From assembly GCA_003249225.1 (NCBI GenBank), contig QKJQ01000029.1:1-64000 (forward strand): a stretch of DNA of 64,000 nucleotides, written 5' to 3'. How positions within the stretch are numbered: the first letter of the stretch is position 1; every line of letters begins with the position of its first letter. Made by a program: the position numbers and the translations under genes. The notes under the pieces are model-generated. The model was not told the DNA's origin and ran no database searches. It saw only the letters and a program-made list of their open reading frames with translations. Shown one piece after another: positions 16,104 through 24,684 of this stretch. This DNA comes from Clostridia bacterium. Lineage in GTDB: Bacteria; Bacillota; Clostridia; Lachnospirales; Lachnospiraceae.

Positions 16104-18014
16104 CTAAGAAACATAAACCAGATACTCGTCCACGGTAACCTCAAGCAGGGCTTCCGCCTGTTTAAGCTGTTCGCTGATTAGGACCGCCTGTGTATAGTCA
16201 GAACCGGTCGCTGCCAATGCCCTTTTTAAAGCATCTACCTCCTGTTCCTGTTTTGCGAGCCGTTCTTCGAGTTCCTTACGTTTATAAGGATTCAGCTTTT
16301 TGGGAAGATCATCGGATAGGGACTCTTTCGGCTTTTCTGATACAGGTTTCTTTGGCGCAGGCTGCAATTTGTCTATGCCTTCTGAAACAGCATTTTCTTT
16401 CTTCTCATTTGGTAATAGTTTAGTTTCTTTTTCCCTTTCGCGTTTATAATATTCGTAATTGCCAACATAGGAGAGCAGCTTCTGATCTCTGATTTCTACG
16501 ATCCGGTCTGCCAGTTTGTTCAGAAAATAACGGTCATGGCTTATAAAAAGGATAGTACCGTCAAAATCCAGCAGTGCCTGTTCCAGAACTTCTTTTGTTT
16601 TGATATCAATGTGGTTCGTCGGTTCATCCAGCATCAGGAAATTAACTTTGGAAAGAACCAGGATACAAAGCATTAAACGGACACATTCACCGCCGGATAA
16701 ATTCTCAATTCGTTTGAACACATCTTCGCTGCGAAACTCATAGGCAGCCAGTGTTCTGCGAAGGGATGTTTCATCCATTGGGTGATAATGACGTAATGTA
16801 TTAATAACAGTGTCTCCCGGTGTTTCAAAGGTAATGTTCTGCTCAAGATAACCAACTCTGGCACTGGGATTGAGAGCCTCTGAGTCCATGAGACTTTTGA
16901 TGAACGTGGTTTTTCCACAGCCATTTGCACCAATCAGACCAATGCGTTCCCCTGCTCGGATCTGCAGTTCACCTTTATCGACCAGAATGCGTTCACCTAT
17001 GCTGACCGTGTAGTCCAGTATACGAAGCATCCATTTCACATTTTTACTATCATTGCCAAAGGACAATCGCATGTGATTGGTGTCTTCTATAGGACGGTCT
17101 ATTTTCTCCATGGTATCCAGTCGCTTTTCCATGGCTTTTGCTCTTTTGAAAAGTTTTTCGTTGTCAGCCTGCTTTGCCCAGATCCGCATCTGTGCTGCTG
17201 CATCTTCTAATTGTTTTCGCTTTTTTTGCTGCACGTCGTAATATTTTAGCTGGTTTTCATAACGCTCTTTTCTTTCTTCAAGATAAGAGGAGTAATTTCC
17301 ATAATAAACGTCGGTCTTCCCGCCTTTTATTTCATAAGCTTTTTGCATGACCTGATCGAGAAAGTAGCGGTCATGGGAGATAATAAGTACAGAACCTTTA
17401 TAAACCTTCAGATATCCTTCAAGCCATTGTAAGGTATCAATGTCAAGATGATTCGTCGGTTCATCCAGCAGCAGGATATCGGGACTTTCTAACAATAGTT
17501 TTGCAAGAGCAACACGCATCTGTTCACCGCCGCTTAACGTTGCATACTCCTGCTCAAGCAACTCTTCAAGCTTCATGCCGACTTTGATTTTTGAAAGCTT
17601 TTCTTCCGTATCGTAGCCATTTAGCGCTTCGTATTTGTTCTGCAGAACTCCGAGTTTTTGAACATTTTGCTCCAGATTCATTCCATGTTCTAATTCGTTC
17701 TGCAGCTTTTCCATTTCTTTTTGCAGCGAGGTCAGTTCTTTGAACGCTTCATACAAAACACCAAGAACCGTTTGGGCTCCATAGTTAACCGCCTGTTGCC
17801 TGAAATATCCGATTTTTGCGCCGTTACGAATGGAGATCTCTCCGTGATCTGGTTTTTCTTCTCCTGCGATCATGCGAAAAATCGTCGTCTTTCCCGTTCC
17901 GTTATCACCCAGCAGACCAACTCGTTCCCCTTCTTTTAATTCCAAAGAAACATCAGTGAAAACCGGGTTGCCAAAGTAAGTTTTATCGATGGAATTTATC
18001 AATATATCAATCAT
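16104..18014 (-). CDS. ABC-F family ATPase (ribosome-associated, Uup/YdiF-like length)
   Basis: A 636-residue soluble protein with two ABC cassettes and no membrane domain. The first Walker A is at 36-44 (GDNGTGKTT), with an LSGGEQ signature and the ABC-F hallmark LLLDEPTNHLD; the second has GANGCGKTT, LSGGE and LMLDEPTNHIDI. Between them lies the P-site-tRNA-interaction linker, Lys/Arg/Glu-rich (about 240-310). A charged C-terminal extension (about 530-636) looks like the coiled coil of Uup/YdiF-type members. GAGGGAAAG precedes the ATG. ABC-F proteins act on the ribosome in translation or protect it from antibiotics. The upstream leader peptide and terminator indicate antibiotic- or stalling-responsive control, which favours a protection role, but the subfamily cannot be decided here. 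Confidence 0.9.
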   Translation of the reverse strand: MIDILINSIDKTYFGNPVFTDVSLELKEGERVGLLGDNGTGKTTIFRMIAGEEKPDHGEISIRNGAKIGYFRQQAVNYGAQTVLGVLYEAFKELTSLQKEMEKLQNELEHGMNLEQNVQKLGVLQNKYEALNGYDTEEKLSKIKVGMKLEELLEQEYATLSGGEQMRVALAKLLLESPDILLLDEPTNHLDIDTLQWLEGYLKVYKGSVLIISHDRYFLDQVMQKAYEIKGGKTDVYYGNYSSYLEERKERYENQLKYYDVQQKKRKQLEDAAAQMRIWAKQADNEKLFKRAKAMEKRLDTMEKIDRPIEDTNHMRLSFGNDSKNVKWMLRILDYTVSIGERILVDKGELQIRAGERIGLIGANGCGKTTFIKSLMDSEALNPSARVGYLEQNITFETPGDTVINTLRHYHPMDETSLRRTLAAYEFRSEDVFKRIENLSGGECVRLMLCILVLSKVNFLMLDEPTNHIDIKTKEVLEQALLDFDGTILFISHDRYFLNKLADRIVEIRDQKLLSYVGNYEYYKREREKETKLLPNEKKENAVSEGIDKLQPAPKKPVSEKPKESLSDDLPKKLNPYKRKELEERLAKQEQEVDALKRALAATGSDYTQAVLISEQLKQAEALLEVTVDEYLVYVS

Positions 18015-18066
18015 CTTTCCCTCATTCCTGCGTATTGTTACGCACCATAATTCTAATTTTCAGTAC

Positions 18067-18099
18067 AAAAAAACAGACTGCCACGAGGGTTGAGTCTGT
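18067..18099 (-). terminator. Attenuator hairpin in the ABC-F leader
   Basis: On the minus strand ACAGACT pairs with AGTCTGT (7 bp, plus-strand positions 18073-18099) around a 13-base loop and is followed by seven T. It lies between the leader peptide and the ABC-F start, so it must be read through for expression. A competing pairing is available: AGTCTG just at the leader stop codon (18136-18141) is complementary to the 5' arm of this stem. Confidence 0.8.
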
Positions 18100-18139
18100 C
18101 ATTAATTCAATACACAGAAAGTGAAGAAAAATGGGCAGA

Positions 18140-18229
18140 CTACTCCTCTAAAACAACAAAACGGAATATAATTCCGGCTGCTGCAAGCGGCATTCTGTCA
18201 AGTTGTGTGTTTCTTGGCATTGTCTGCAT
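18140..18229 (-). CDS. 29-residue leader peptide upstream of the ABC-F gene
   Basis: A short frame beginning MQTMPRNTQLDR and ending FVVLEE, with AAGGAGA 6 bases before the ATG and a good promoter 30 bases further up. It is followed by a terminator and then the ABC-F gene, the standard arrangement for ribosome-mediated attenuation of ABC-F and related resistance genes. The stop codon overlaps the segment (AGTCTG) that can disrupt the terminator. A ribosome reaching the stop would mask it and allow termination, while one stalled earlier by a drug would leave it free to form the antiterminator. Confidence 0.7.
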   Translation of the reverse strand: MQTMPRNTQLDRMPLAAAGIIFRFVVLEE

Positions 18230-18257
18230 GATCTTCTCCTTAGATAATATATAAAAT

Positions 18258-18286
18258 ATAGTACCATTGACCACAGAAAATGTAAA
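18258..18286 (-). promoter_or_regulatory. Promoter of the ABC-F leader
   Basis: Minus-strand -35 TTTACA (18286-18281), a 17-base spacer and -10 TACTAT (18263-18258) stand just upstream of the leader peptide's ribosome binding site. Confidence 0.7.
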
Positions 18287-18430
18287 GACTTAGTTTTGAA
18301 AGCTGTACGGGTAATGCTGCGACCGATACCATGAACGGAGATAAGATGAGGTCCGGTTAGAATAATAAGAGACAGAATTGTAATATTCTATAGATTGATG
18401 TATGATTTGAACTATAAGTTGCTTATTTTC

Positions 18431-18439
18431 TGCTACAAT
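18431..18439 (+). promoter_or_regulatory. Extended -10 promoter for the aldo/keto reductase
   Basis: TGCTACAAT is an extended -10 element (TG-N-TACAAT). No good -35 is present at the usual distance. It lies just before the 103-bp tandem duplication, which would then form the long 5' leader of the reductase mRNA. Confidence 0.4.
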
Positions 18440-18445
18440 CCGTTT

Positions 18446-18650
18446 CAGGAATGGAGGAAAAGTGAAAGAAATAAATAATTCTTTCACAAGCAAGTTTGTG
18501 CCTCGCGCGTCACCGCTCGTTCAAACTTGATATGCGCAAAAAGCAGCGCAGGAATGGAGGAAAAGTGAAAGAAATAAATAATTCTTTCACAAGCAAGTTT
18601 GTGCCTCGCGCGTCACCGCTCGTTCAAACTTGATATGCGCAAAGCAGCGC
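18446..18650 (+). repeat. Tandem duplication of a 103-bp unit with two hairpins
   Basis: The unit starting CAGGAATGGAGG at 18446 is repeated at 18549 with near-perfect identity (the second copy lacks two A near its end), and a third copy seems to begin (CAGGAA at about 18650). Each unit contains the perfect 9-bp inverted repeat GTGAAAGAA/TTCTTTCAC, an 8-bp repeat CAAGTTTG/CAAACTTG enclosing a GC-rich loop, and GCGC blocks. Each also carries GGAGG followed by a GTG-started frame of 22 codons (18462-18530 and 18565-18633). It could be a REP/MITE-like palindromic element or duplicated small-peptide genes. Confidence 0.85.
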
Positions 18651-18670
18651 AGGAAAGAGAGGAAATAAAA

Positions 18671-19639
18671 ATGGCTACAATGCAGTATACCAATATAACA
18701 GGGGTGGACAAACCTGTGTCAAGGATTCTCTATGGTACAGCCAGTGCCCCTTTTATAAAAGGAACGGATCAAAACGAGTTGCTGGATCAAATCGTTGAAC
18801 TTGGAGTTACTGCCTTTGACACAGCAAGAGTCTATGGCCAGGCAGAGCAGACGCTTGGAAACTGGATGAAGGAACGAGAGTGCAGAAAAGATGTCGTTAT
18901 TTTGTCAAAAGGAGGGCATCCAGGTCTGCTTTGGAATAAACGAATCAATGAAAAAGAAATACGTAAAGATTTTATTCTGTCTGCAAAAAATCTTCAGACT
19001 GAGTTTATTGATATCTATCTGCTGCACAGAGATGATGAAAAAGTCGAAGCAGGCATACTTATTGAAATACTGAACGCCATGCACGAGGAAGGTAAGATCG
19101 GAGCCTTTGGCGGATCGAACTGGACGCATGAGCGGATTTCGGAGGCAAATGAATATGCATACAAGCATGATATGATCCCTTTTACGGTTTCCAGTCCTAA
19201 CTATAGCCTTGCCGAACAGGTATGTGATCCCTGGGGTGGTGGATGTGTTACGATTTCAGGAAAGAAAAACGAATCGGCCAGAGAATGGTATAAAGAGAAT
19301 CAGATGCCTGTCGTCGCTTATTCCAGTCTGGGAAGTGGCTTTCTTTCCGGGAAACAAAAAGGTATGACTATGGAAGAAGCAGACCGTATTCTGGACAAAG
19401 CAGTTATGAAGGCCTATGGTGTACCGGATAATTTTGAAAGACTGCAAAGATGCGAAGAACTATCGAAAGAAAAGGGCTGTACTGTGCCACAGATTGCCAT
19501 GGCATGGTTAATGAATCAGGAACTTAATACATTCGCGGTGGTCTCTACGTTGAATGCCAAGCGAATGGAGGATAATATACTGGCGCTTGACATTCCTATG
19601 ACTAACGAAGAAATGCGTTACCTTGATTTGCAGGAGTAA
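18671..19639 (+). CDS. Aldo/keto reductase
   Basis: A 322-residue NADPH-dependent oxidoreductase with a TIM-barrel. The AKR catalytic tetrad is present: Asp50 and Tyr55 (FDTARVYG), Lys80 (VILSKGG) and His119 (IDIYLLHRDD). The C-terminal part has the expected STLNAKRMEDN cofactor-binding segment. I begin at ATG 18671, preceded by GAGAGG; an upstream in-frame start would read through the duplicated repeat. The neighbour 41 bases downstream is a flavodoxin-like protein, so the two may form a redox operon. The substrate (sugar or aldehyde) cannot be told. The 5' leader includes the tandem 103-bp repeat. Confidence 0.9.
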   Translation: MATMQYTNITGVDKPVSRILYGTASAPFIKGTDQNELLDQIVELGVTAFDTARVYGQAEQTLGNWMKERECRKDVVILSKGGHPGLLWNKRINEKEIRKDFILSAKNLQTEFIDIYLLHRDDEKVEAGILIEILNAMHEEGKIGAFGGSNWTHERISEANEYAYKHDMIPFTVSSPNYSLAEQVCDPWGGGCVTISGKKNESAREWYKENQMPVVAYSSLGSGFLSGKQKGMTMEEADRILDKAVMKAYGVPDNFERLQRCEELSKEKGCTVPQIAMAWLMNQELNTFAVVSTLNAKRMEDNILALDIPMTNEEMRYLDLQE

Positions 19640-19680
19640 TCAGCAGATTTTAAAACACTATAACAGGAGGTAACAGGACA

Positions 19681-20106
19681 ATGGAGATAGAGAAAATTGC
19701 TGTTGTATATGCAACAAAAACCAATCATTCAAAAAAACTGGCAGAAGCAATTGGCACTGCCATAAAGGTATCCGCCGGTAATATTACTGATAATCCGATA
19801 TTGCAAGATACAGAATTCCTGGTTATCGTTGGTGGCATCTATGGTGGGAAAAGCATGCCGGAGCTATTGAATTTTTTAAATGCATTACAAGCACCTGCAC
19901 TTAAATATGCAGCACTTGTGACCAGCTGTGCTTCAGGAAAACAGCGGCAGGATGAAGCATGTAGTATCTTGGCAGAAAAGAATATTACAGTTATTGATGA
20001 ATTTATATGTAAGGGCAGAATTCTATTTGTATCTTGCCGTCATCCGAATAAAGAAGACATAAACAATGCAGTTGATTTTGTATCAAAGATTGTAACAGAT
20101 CTTTGA
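19681..20106 (+). CDS. Flavodoxin-like protein
   Basis: A 141-residue protein with the flavodoxin FMN phosphate loop near the start (VVYATKTNHSKKLAEAIG), then the VIVGGIYGGKSMPELLNFL segment that in flavodoxins carries the second FMN loop. The size is normal for a short-chain flavodoxin. AGGAGG stands 10 bases before the ATG. It directly follows the aldo/keto reductase and is probably in the same transcript. The role would be single-electron transfer in the cytoplasm; the partner is unknown. Confidence 0.85.
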   Translation: MEIEKIAVVYATKTNHSKKLAEAIGTAIKVSAGNITDNPILQDTEFLVIVGGIYGGKSMPELLNFLNALQAPALKYAALVTSCASGKQRQDEACSILAEKNITVIDEFICKGRILFVSCRHPNKEDINNAVDFVSKIVTDL

Positions 20107-20181
20107 ATAGTATAATGAGAGTGCAGATTCAAATAAGAACCTGAAAAATGCGAGTGCATTTTAAGGTAATGGGAGAGCAAC

Positions 20182-20595
20182 ATGACAAGTAAAATATATG
20201 AAATTGGTTCCTTAAAGCAATATAAATATGTCGTAATACTTTCAGAATACAAGGGGAAAATATTACTTAGCAGACACAAAGACCGAACAACCTGGGAAAC
20301 ACAAGGAGGGCACATCGAGGCAGGAGAACAGCCTTTGGAGGCAGCAAAAAGAGAACTATATGAGGAATCAGGAGCCATAGAATATAGCATGGAACCTCTT
20401 TGCGATTACTGGGCAGGTGAGGAAGGGACAGATAATTGGGCAAATGGTATGGTGTTTCATGCCAGGATACATAAACTAAGCAGTATTCCGGAGAGTGAGA
20501 TGGCTGAAACAAAAGAGTTTGATGAATTGCCGCAGAATCTGACCTATCCTCAGATTGCTCCTGTATTGTTTGACTACTTATTTCAGAACAGATAG
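20182..20595 (+). CDS. Nudix hydrolase
   Basis: A 137-residue Nudix protein. The box matches G-x5-E-x7-R-E-x-x-E-E-x-G exactly, from Gly43 to Gly64 (GGHIEAGE, then KRELYEESGA). It hydrolyses a nucleoside diphosphate linked to another group; the substrate is not predictable. The TWETQGGH context resembles small clostridial members annotated as MutT-like. GGGAGAGC precedes the ATG. It converges with the nucleotidyltransferase gene downstream. Confidence 0.9.
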   Translation: MTSKIYEIGSLKQYKYVVILSEYKGKILLSRHKDRTTWETQGGHIEAGEQPLEAAKRELYEESGAIEYSMEPLCDYWAGEEGTDNWANGMVFHARIHKLSSIPESEMAETKEFDELPQNLTYPQIAPVLFDYLFQNR

Positions 20596-20672
20596 TTGGT
20601 GAGTCGAAATGTTCTACATTCAAATTCCAGTGAGCAGCTTTTTGTGTATGAAATTCAGAAATGTTTTTGTTT

Positions 20673-21536
20673 TCATTGAGAGACATCCAGAGAAACCTGG
20701 TAACCTTCCCATAATGTAAAAAACTGATCACACTTTTTCTGGTACTCAGGAGAAGCGTTATCAACAAGTTCATCATAAGCCAGTACCGCACGGCATAAGT
20801 TCTGTGCGATGTGAGAAAAAGTGGTATCTTTCTTATTCCAGTATTTTTCGTAAGGAGCGATATCAATTTGCAGGTATTCCAGCGATTCTGAATACCCATA
20901 GCGGTGAAAGTTCGTCTGATAGGTGTTATCACGCGTTTTCATCTGCAGGACAAGACCTTCCATAAGAAGCATATGAGTTAAATGATCAGCGATCAGGTAG
21001 TCATTGCGGAATAGCTTTGTCAGTGCATGAATGGTGGTGAACCAGAAAGAATTTGCATGATCCAAATCCCAGTCATTCCAGATGTGCTGGGTTTTTTTAA
21101 GTTCATCTGTTTTTCTCAGATCTGATTCAGGCAGTGGAGCAGCATTCAGATCACATCTTGCATAACAGGTCAGATCAATTCGAAAGCCGGAAGTCAGACA
21201 GATTCGCAATCCTTCTTTGCATTCGTCGTTGTTGTTGCGTCCCTGGAACAGAATTCCAAAGATATTATGTTCAAAACCTAGACGAGGCAAGTATTTTTTG
21301 TACAATGGTGTGCTGCCGTGAAAGTCTTCCGGACTTAGGCATAGCCAAATGGATATATCAACATCACTTAAACCATCATGATAACAGAGCGAAAGACCTT
21401 TACGAATGCTGTCAGTGTCGCTGCCAGACGAGATTACGATATCTTTTATGGCTACTTTTTCGATTTCCGGCAGGCTGAATAACGTGCTAAGAAAATTTTT
21501 TGCATTTTGTTCCATGATTTCTTTGTTCATGCTCAT
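20673..21536 (-). CDS. Nucleotidyltransferase-domain protein
   Basis: A 287-residue protein. The N-terminal region has a nucleotidyltransferase signature: GS in VISSGSDTDS, followed after an unusually long spacer by DVDISIWL, which supplies the two metal-binding Asp. The C-terminal half is helical (YLIADHLTHMLLMEGLVLQM), as in aminoglycoside nucleotidyltransferase-like and lincosamide-type families. I start at 21536, where GAGGT lies 4 bases before the ATG; a second ATG two codons later is possible. A role in modifying a small molecule such as an aminoglycoside is plausible but not shown. It is monocistronic. Confidence 0.75.
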   Translation of the reverse strand: MSMNKEIMEQNAKNFLSTLFSLPEIEKVAIKDIVISSGSDTDSIRKGLSLCYHDGLSDVDISIWLCLSPEDFHGSTPLYKKYLPRLGFEHNIFGILFQGRNNNDECKEGLRICLTSGFRIDLTCYARCDLNAAPLPESDLRKTDELKKTQHIWNDWDLDHANSFWFTTIHALTKLFRNDYLIADHLTHMLLMEGLVLQMKTRDNTYQTNFHRYGYSESLEYLQIDIAPYEKYWNKKDTTFSHIAQNLCRAVLAYDELVDNASPEYQKKCDQFFTLWEGYQVSLDVSQ

Positions 21537-22043
21537 ATACACCTCATTTCTGCACGTGTTTCTGTGCGTATACAATGATTGCTTTGCATGCTGATTCATG
21601 CAAGTATGAATTACATGACCTTTTGCCCATAGTATCATCTTATATATAAATTGTAGAAGCATTGAATTTAAAAGTCAAATGGAAACATTGCAATATAAGA
21701 AAATTAATACTATTTTTCATCTATATTGAGAATATGAGAATCTATATGTTATTTTTGTCTATGAGATTCGCAAAAGAGAATTTGATAAATAAAAATCATT
21801 GTAAAACAACAAAAATAATAATATAATAAAGAAAATAAATGCAAAATACATAAAAACGAAAGATAATCGTAAAACAATCCGATAACATGTATTTAAACAA
21901 AGAAATTCATTTAATGGGACACATTATTCTGTAAGAGCATCGAGAAATTTTCATATATCTTTTCTATATACCTGAAACAAACACTTTGTTATGCACATAT
22001 TGAATCTGTAATCAGACTACATAGGTAAAGCGAGGGATGCTAT
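21537..22043. other. Divergent intergenic region, very AT-rich
   Basis: This holds the divergent promoters of the nucleotidyltransferase and the cyclic-di-GMP protein. I see no gene, no clear hairpin and no GEMM-type cyclic-di-GMP riboswitch. The stretch 21700-21900 is more than three quarters A or T by eye. Confidence 0.5.
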
Positions 22044-24539
22044 ATGAAGGGAAGAAAGTTTCGGTTTAAATCATTAAAATTCAGAAGCATAAAAATGATC
22101 ATAATCGCTTTTCTTTGTATGGCTGTTATGTCATATCTGATACTGAGCATCATAATGATGAAAGGTATTAATATTGTAGAGAATAAATATATTCATGAGC
22201 ATATGATACGTGTACAGAATACGATCACCTCAAAACTGGACAATTTGTATGCGACAGTTTACGACTGGGCTGTATGGGACGATACATATCAGTACATAGA
22301 AGATCATAATGAACGATTCGAAGAAAGCAATCTTATGGTGGAAACCTTCCGTAATCTGGAGATCAATGCCATCATATTAATTGATGATTCAGGAGAATAT
22401 GTTTATGTTGGATATATGGATCAGACAAACGAGGAGATGATTTCAGCTCCACAGGATTTTCTGGATTATATTCATCAAAGTCCTATTTGCCGGAATACAG
22501 ATACTGACTATAGAATGCAGGGAATTATCAATTTGCCGGAGGGTCCCATGCTTATTGCGGCAGCTCCTATTCTGACCAGTGGAGGATCCGGACCGGTAAG
22601 GGGTAACCTTGTTATGGGCTATTATCTGGATGATGCCATGGTGGAAAATTTAGCGGAACAGTTAAATCTGGATCTGGAAGTGGAAATGCTGAGCCAGAAT
22701 GAAATAAAAAATCTGAGCATTGAATCAGGAGAGAGTACTGTTCAGATACTTAGCAAAAACAGGATAGCGTGTATTTCTTATATGAGTGATATTTATGACG
22801 AACCGGCTATCCGTTTAAATATTATTATGGAGAGAGAAATTAATCATATTGGAAAAGCTGCCATAAACCAGGTGCTTATTGTTTTAGTGTTGGTCGGCCT
22901 TGTTTTTTCATTTTCTGTTATGGTTTTTTTCGACAGAAATATTATTTCAAGAATATCTGTATTATGTGCAAATATAAAAGACATTGGGGAGAAAAGAATG
23001 TTTTCTTCGAGGCTGCAGCCTGAGAAATTCAACGATGAATTGAATGTTGTTTCTATGAAGATAAACTATATGATAAGTGAGTTGGAGAAAGCTCAGATTT
23101 CATTGATCAATAGCGAGGAAGCCTTAAAGGAAAGCAACAATGAGCTGGAAAAGAGAGTACAGGAACGAACCAGAGACCTAAACAGCAGCAATGAAAAACT
23201 TCGGGAAGAGATAGCGGAACGCGAAAAAATGGAAGAGCGAATGAAGTATTTGGCCTACCATGATTTTCTGACCGATCTGCCAAATAAACTGATGATGACA
23301 GACAGCATAAACCATGCAATCAGTCTGGCAAACCGTCTGGGGAATTTTGTTGCAATAATGTATATTGATCTTGATGGTTTCAAGATGATCAATGATTCCG
23401 CCGGGCATGTTGCCGGAGATATGTTGCTGAAAGAAGTTTCGCGCAGGCTGGTACAGCTTCTAAGGAAATCAGACATTGTGGGACGTAATGGGGGCGATGA
23501 ATTTCTTTTTGTGGCGGAAGATCTGAACCAGTATCCGGATGCTGAGATTATCGCAAAGAAAATTCTGGATAGTTTTCATGATCCATTTATTATCAATCAT
23601 AAAGAGTATTTTTTAACAACAAGCATTGGTATTGCATTTTATCCGGAAGATGGACAGAATGCAGAAACACTGATAAAAAATGCAGATTTGGCAATGTATA
23701 AGGCGAAAGAAAACGGAAAAAATCAATTCGTATTATGTTCACCTATTCTTAAGGATAAGATCAATCGAATGATGGAAGTTATGAGCAAATTACACAGAGC
23801 GATTGAAAAAAATGAGCTTGAACTGTATTATCAGCCTCAGGTCACGGTCGGCATTGAAAAAATTGTGGGTGTTGAAGCATTGCTGCGATGGAATCATCCG
23901 GAATTAGGTCTTGTTTCGCCAAGCGAATTTATTACAATTGCAGAACAGACCGGATTAATTATCCCAATTGGAGAATGGGTCTTAAAGACAGCGTGCATGC
24001 AGAATAAACGCTGGCAGGATGCAGGGTATCCCAAAATGCGCATGGCAATCAATCTTTCCATAAAACAATTTCAGAACAACAATCTGGTTGAACAGATTGG
24101 CTTGAGTTTGGAGGAGACTGGGCTGAGTCCTGATTACCTGGAACTTGAGATCACGGAAAGCGTTATGATGGAAGAAGCAAATTATATTGTTGAAAAACTA
24201 AATTTGTTAAAGAATATGGGTATTCAAATAGCAATTGATGATTTTGGAACCGAGTATTCATCTTTAAGTTATCTGAAACACTTACCCATTGACCGGCTCA
24301 AAATCGCGATGCCATTTGTGCAGGGCATTGAAAATAATAAAGCAGATGAATCGATTATAAAAGCGGTCCTGGTATTAGCAAAAAGTATGGGACTTGGCGT
24401 TATAGCGGAAGGCGTTGAGAACGAATCCCAGCTTGCTTTTTTAGCACAAAACAATTGCGATGAAGTTCAAGGGTATTACTACTATAAACCAATGCCAGCA
24501 ACCTATATGGAGGAGTTGCTGAAAAAACTGCAGGCATAA
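22044..24539 (+). CDS. CHASE4-GGDEF-EAL cyclic-di-GMP signalling protein
   Basis: An 831-residue membrane protein. The first transmembrane segment (about 16-38) leads to an extracellular CHASE4 sensor with its typical YDWAVWDDTYQYI motif. A second segment (about 270-297) is followed by a coiled coil with the usual LEKRVQERTRDLNSSNEKL. The GGDEF domain has an intact GGDEF at 483-487, so synthase activity is possible. The EAL domain has EAL at 611-613, with the DDFG and EGVE metal and catalytic motifs; DDFGTEYSS replaces the more usual DDFGTGYSS. Both halves look competent, so net activity depends on the signal. It is a single gene with its own terminator. Confidence 0.92.
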   Translation: MKGRKFRFKSLKFRSIKMIIIAFLCMAVMSYLILSIIMMKGINIVENKYIHEHMIRVQNTITSKLDNLYATVYDWAVWDDTYQYIEDHNERFEESNLMVETFRNLEINAIILIDDSGEYVYVGYMDQTNEEMISAPQDFLDYIHQSPICRNTDTDYRMQGIINLPEGPMLIAAAPILTSGGSGPVRGNLVMGYYLDDAMVENLAEQLNLDLEVEMLSQNEIKNLSIESGESTVQILSKNRIACISYMSDIYDEPAIRLNIIMEREINHIGKAAINQVLIVLVLVGLVFSFSVMVFFDRNIISRISVLCANIKDIGEKRMFSSRLQPEKFNDELNVVSMKINYMISELEKAQISLINSEEALKESNNELEKRVQERTRDLNSSNEKLREEIAEREKMEERMKYLAYHDFLTDLPNKLMMTDSINHAISLANRLGNFVAIMYIDLDGFKMINDSAGHVAGDMLLKEVSRRLVQLLRKSDIVGRNGGDEFLFVAEDLNQYPDAEIIAKKILDSFHDPFIINHKEYFLTTSIGIAFYPEDGQNAETLIKNADLAMYKAKENGKNQFVLCSPILKDKINRMMEVMSKLHRAIEKNELELYYQPQVTVGIEKIVGVEALLRWNHPELGLVSPSEFITIAEQTGLIIPIGEWVLKTACMQNKRWQDAGYPKMRMAINLSIKQFQNNNLVEQIGLSLEETGLSPDYLELEITESVMMEEANYIVEKLNLLKNMGIQIAIDDFGTEYSSLSYLKHLPIDRLKIAMPFVQGIENNKADESIIKAVLVLAKSMGLGVIAEGVENESQLAFLAQNNCDEVQGYYYYKPMPATYMEELLKKLQA

Positions 24540-24579
24540 GTATAGTTCTTTACGTTACCTCTTTCTTCTGAAATAGAAA

Positions 24580-24631
24580 CAGTCCTTACTTCTCAGCTTT
24601 GACTGATTCCGGTAAGGACTGCTTTTTGTTT
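24580..24631 (+). terminator. Terminator after the cyclic-di-GMP gene
   Basis: A perfect 10-bp stem CAGTCCTTAC/GTAAGGACTG (24580-24589 and 24612-24621) is followed by CTTTTTGTTTG. Confidence 0.88.
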
Positions 24632-24684
24632 GAGCATTTAAAATGATTTACGATCAAATCATGGTTACAGGTTCTGGAAATGCA

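Noticed and set aside
18290..18493. Minus-strand frame upstream of the ABC-F leader
   Set aside because: No ribosome binding site; it covers the repeat and the plus-strand promoter and resembles no protein.
20267..20932. Minus-strand frame of 221 codons
   Set aside because: It overlaps the Nudix gene on one side and the nucleotidyltransferase gene on the other, in a different frame, and has no family features.
21663..22043. Cyclic-di-GMP riboswitch before the GGDEF-EAL gene
   Set aside because: None of the conserved GEMM segments could be found; the region is simply AT-rich.
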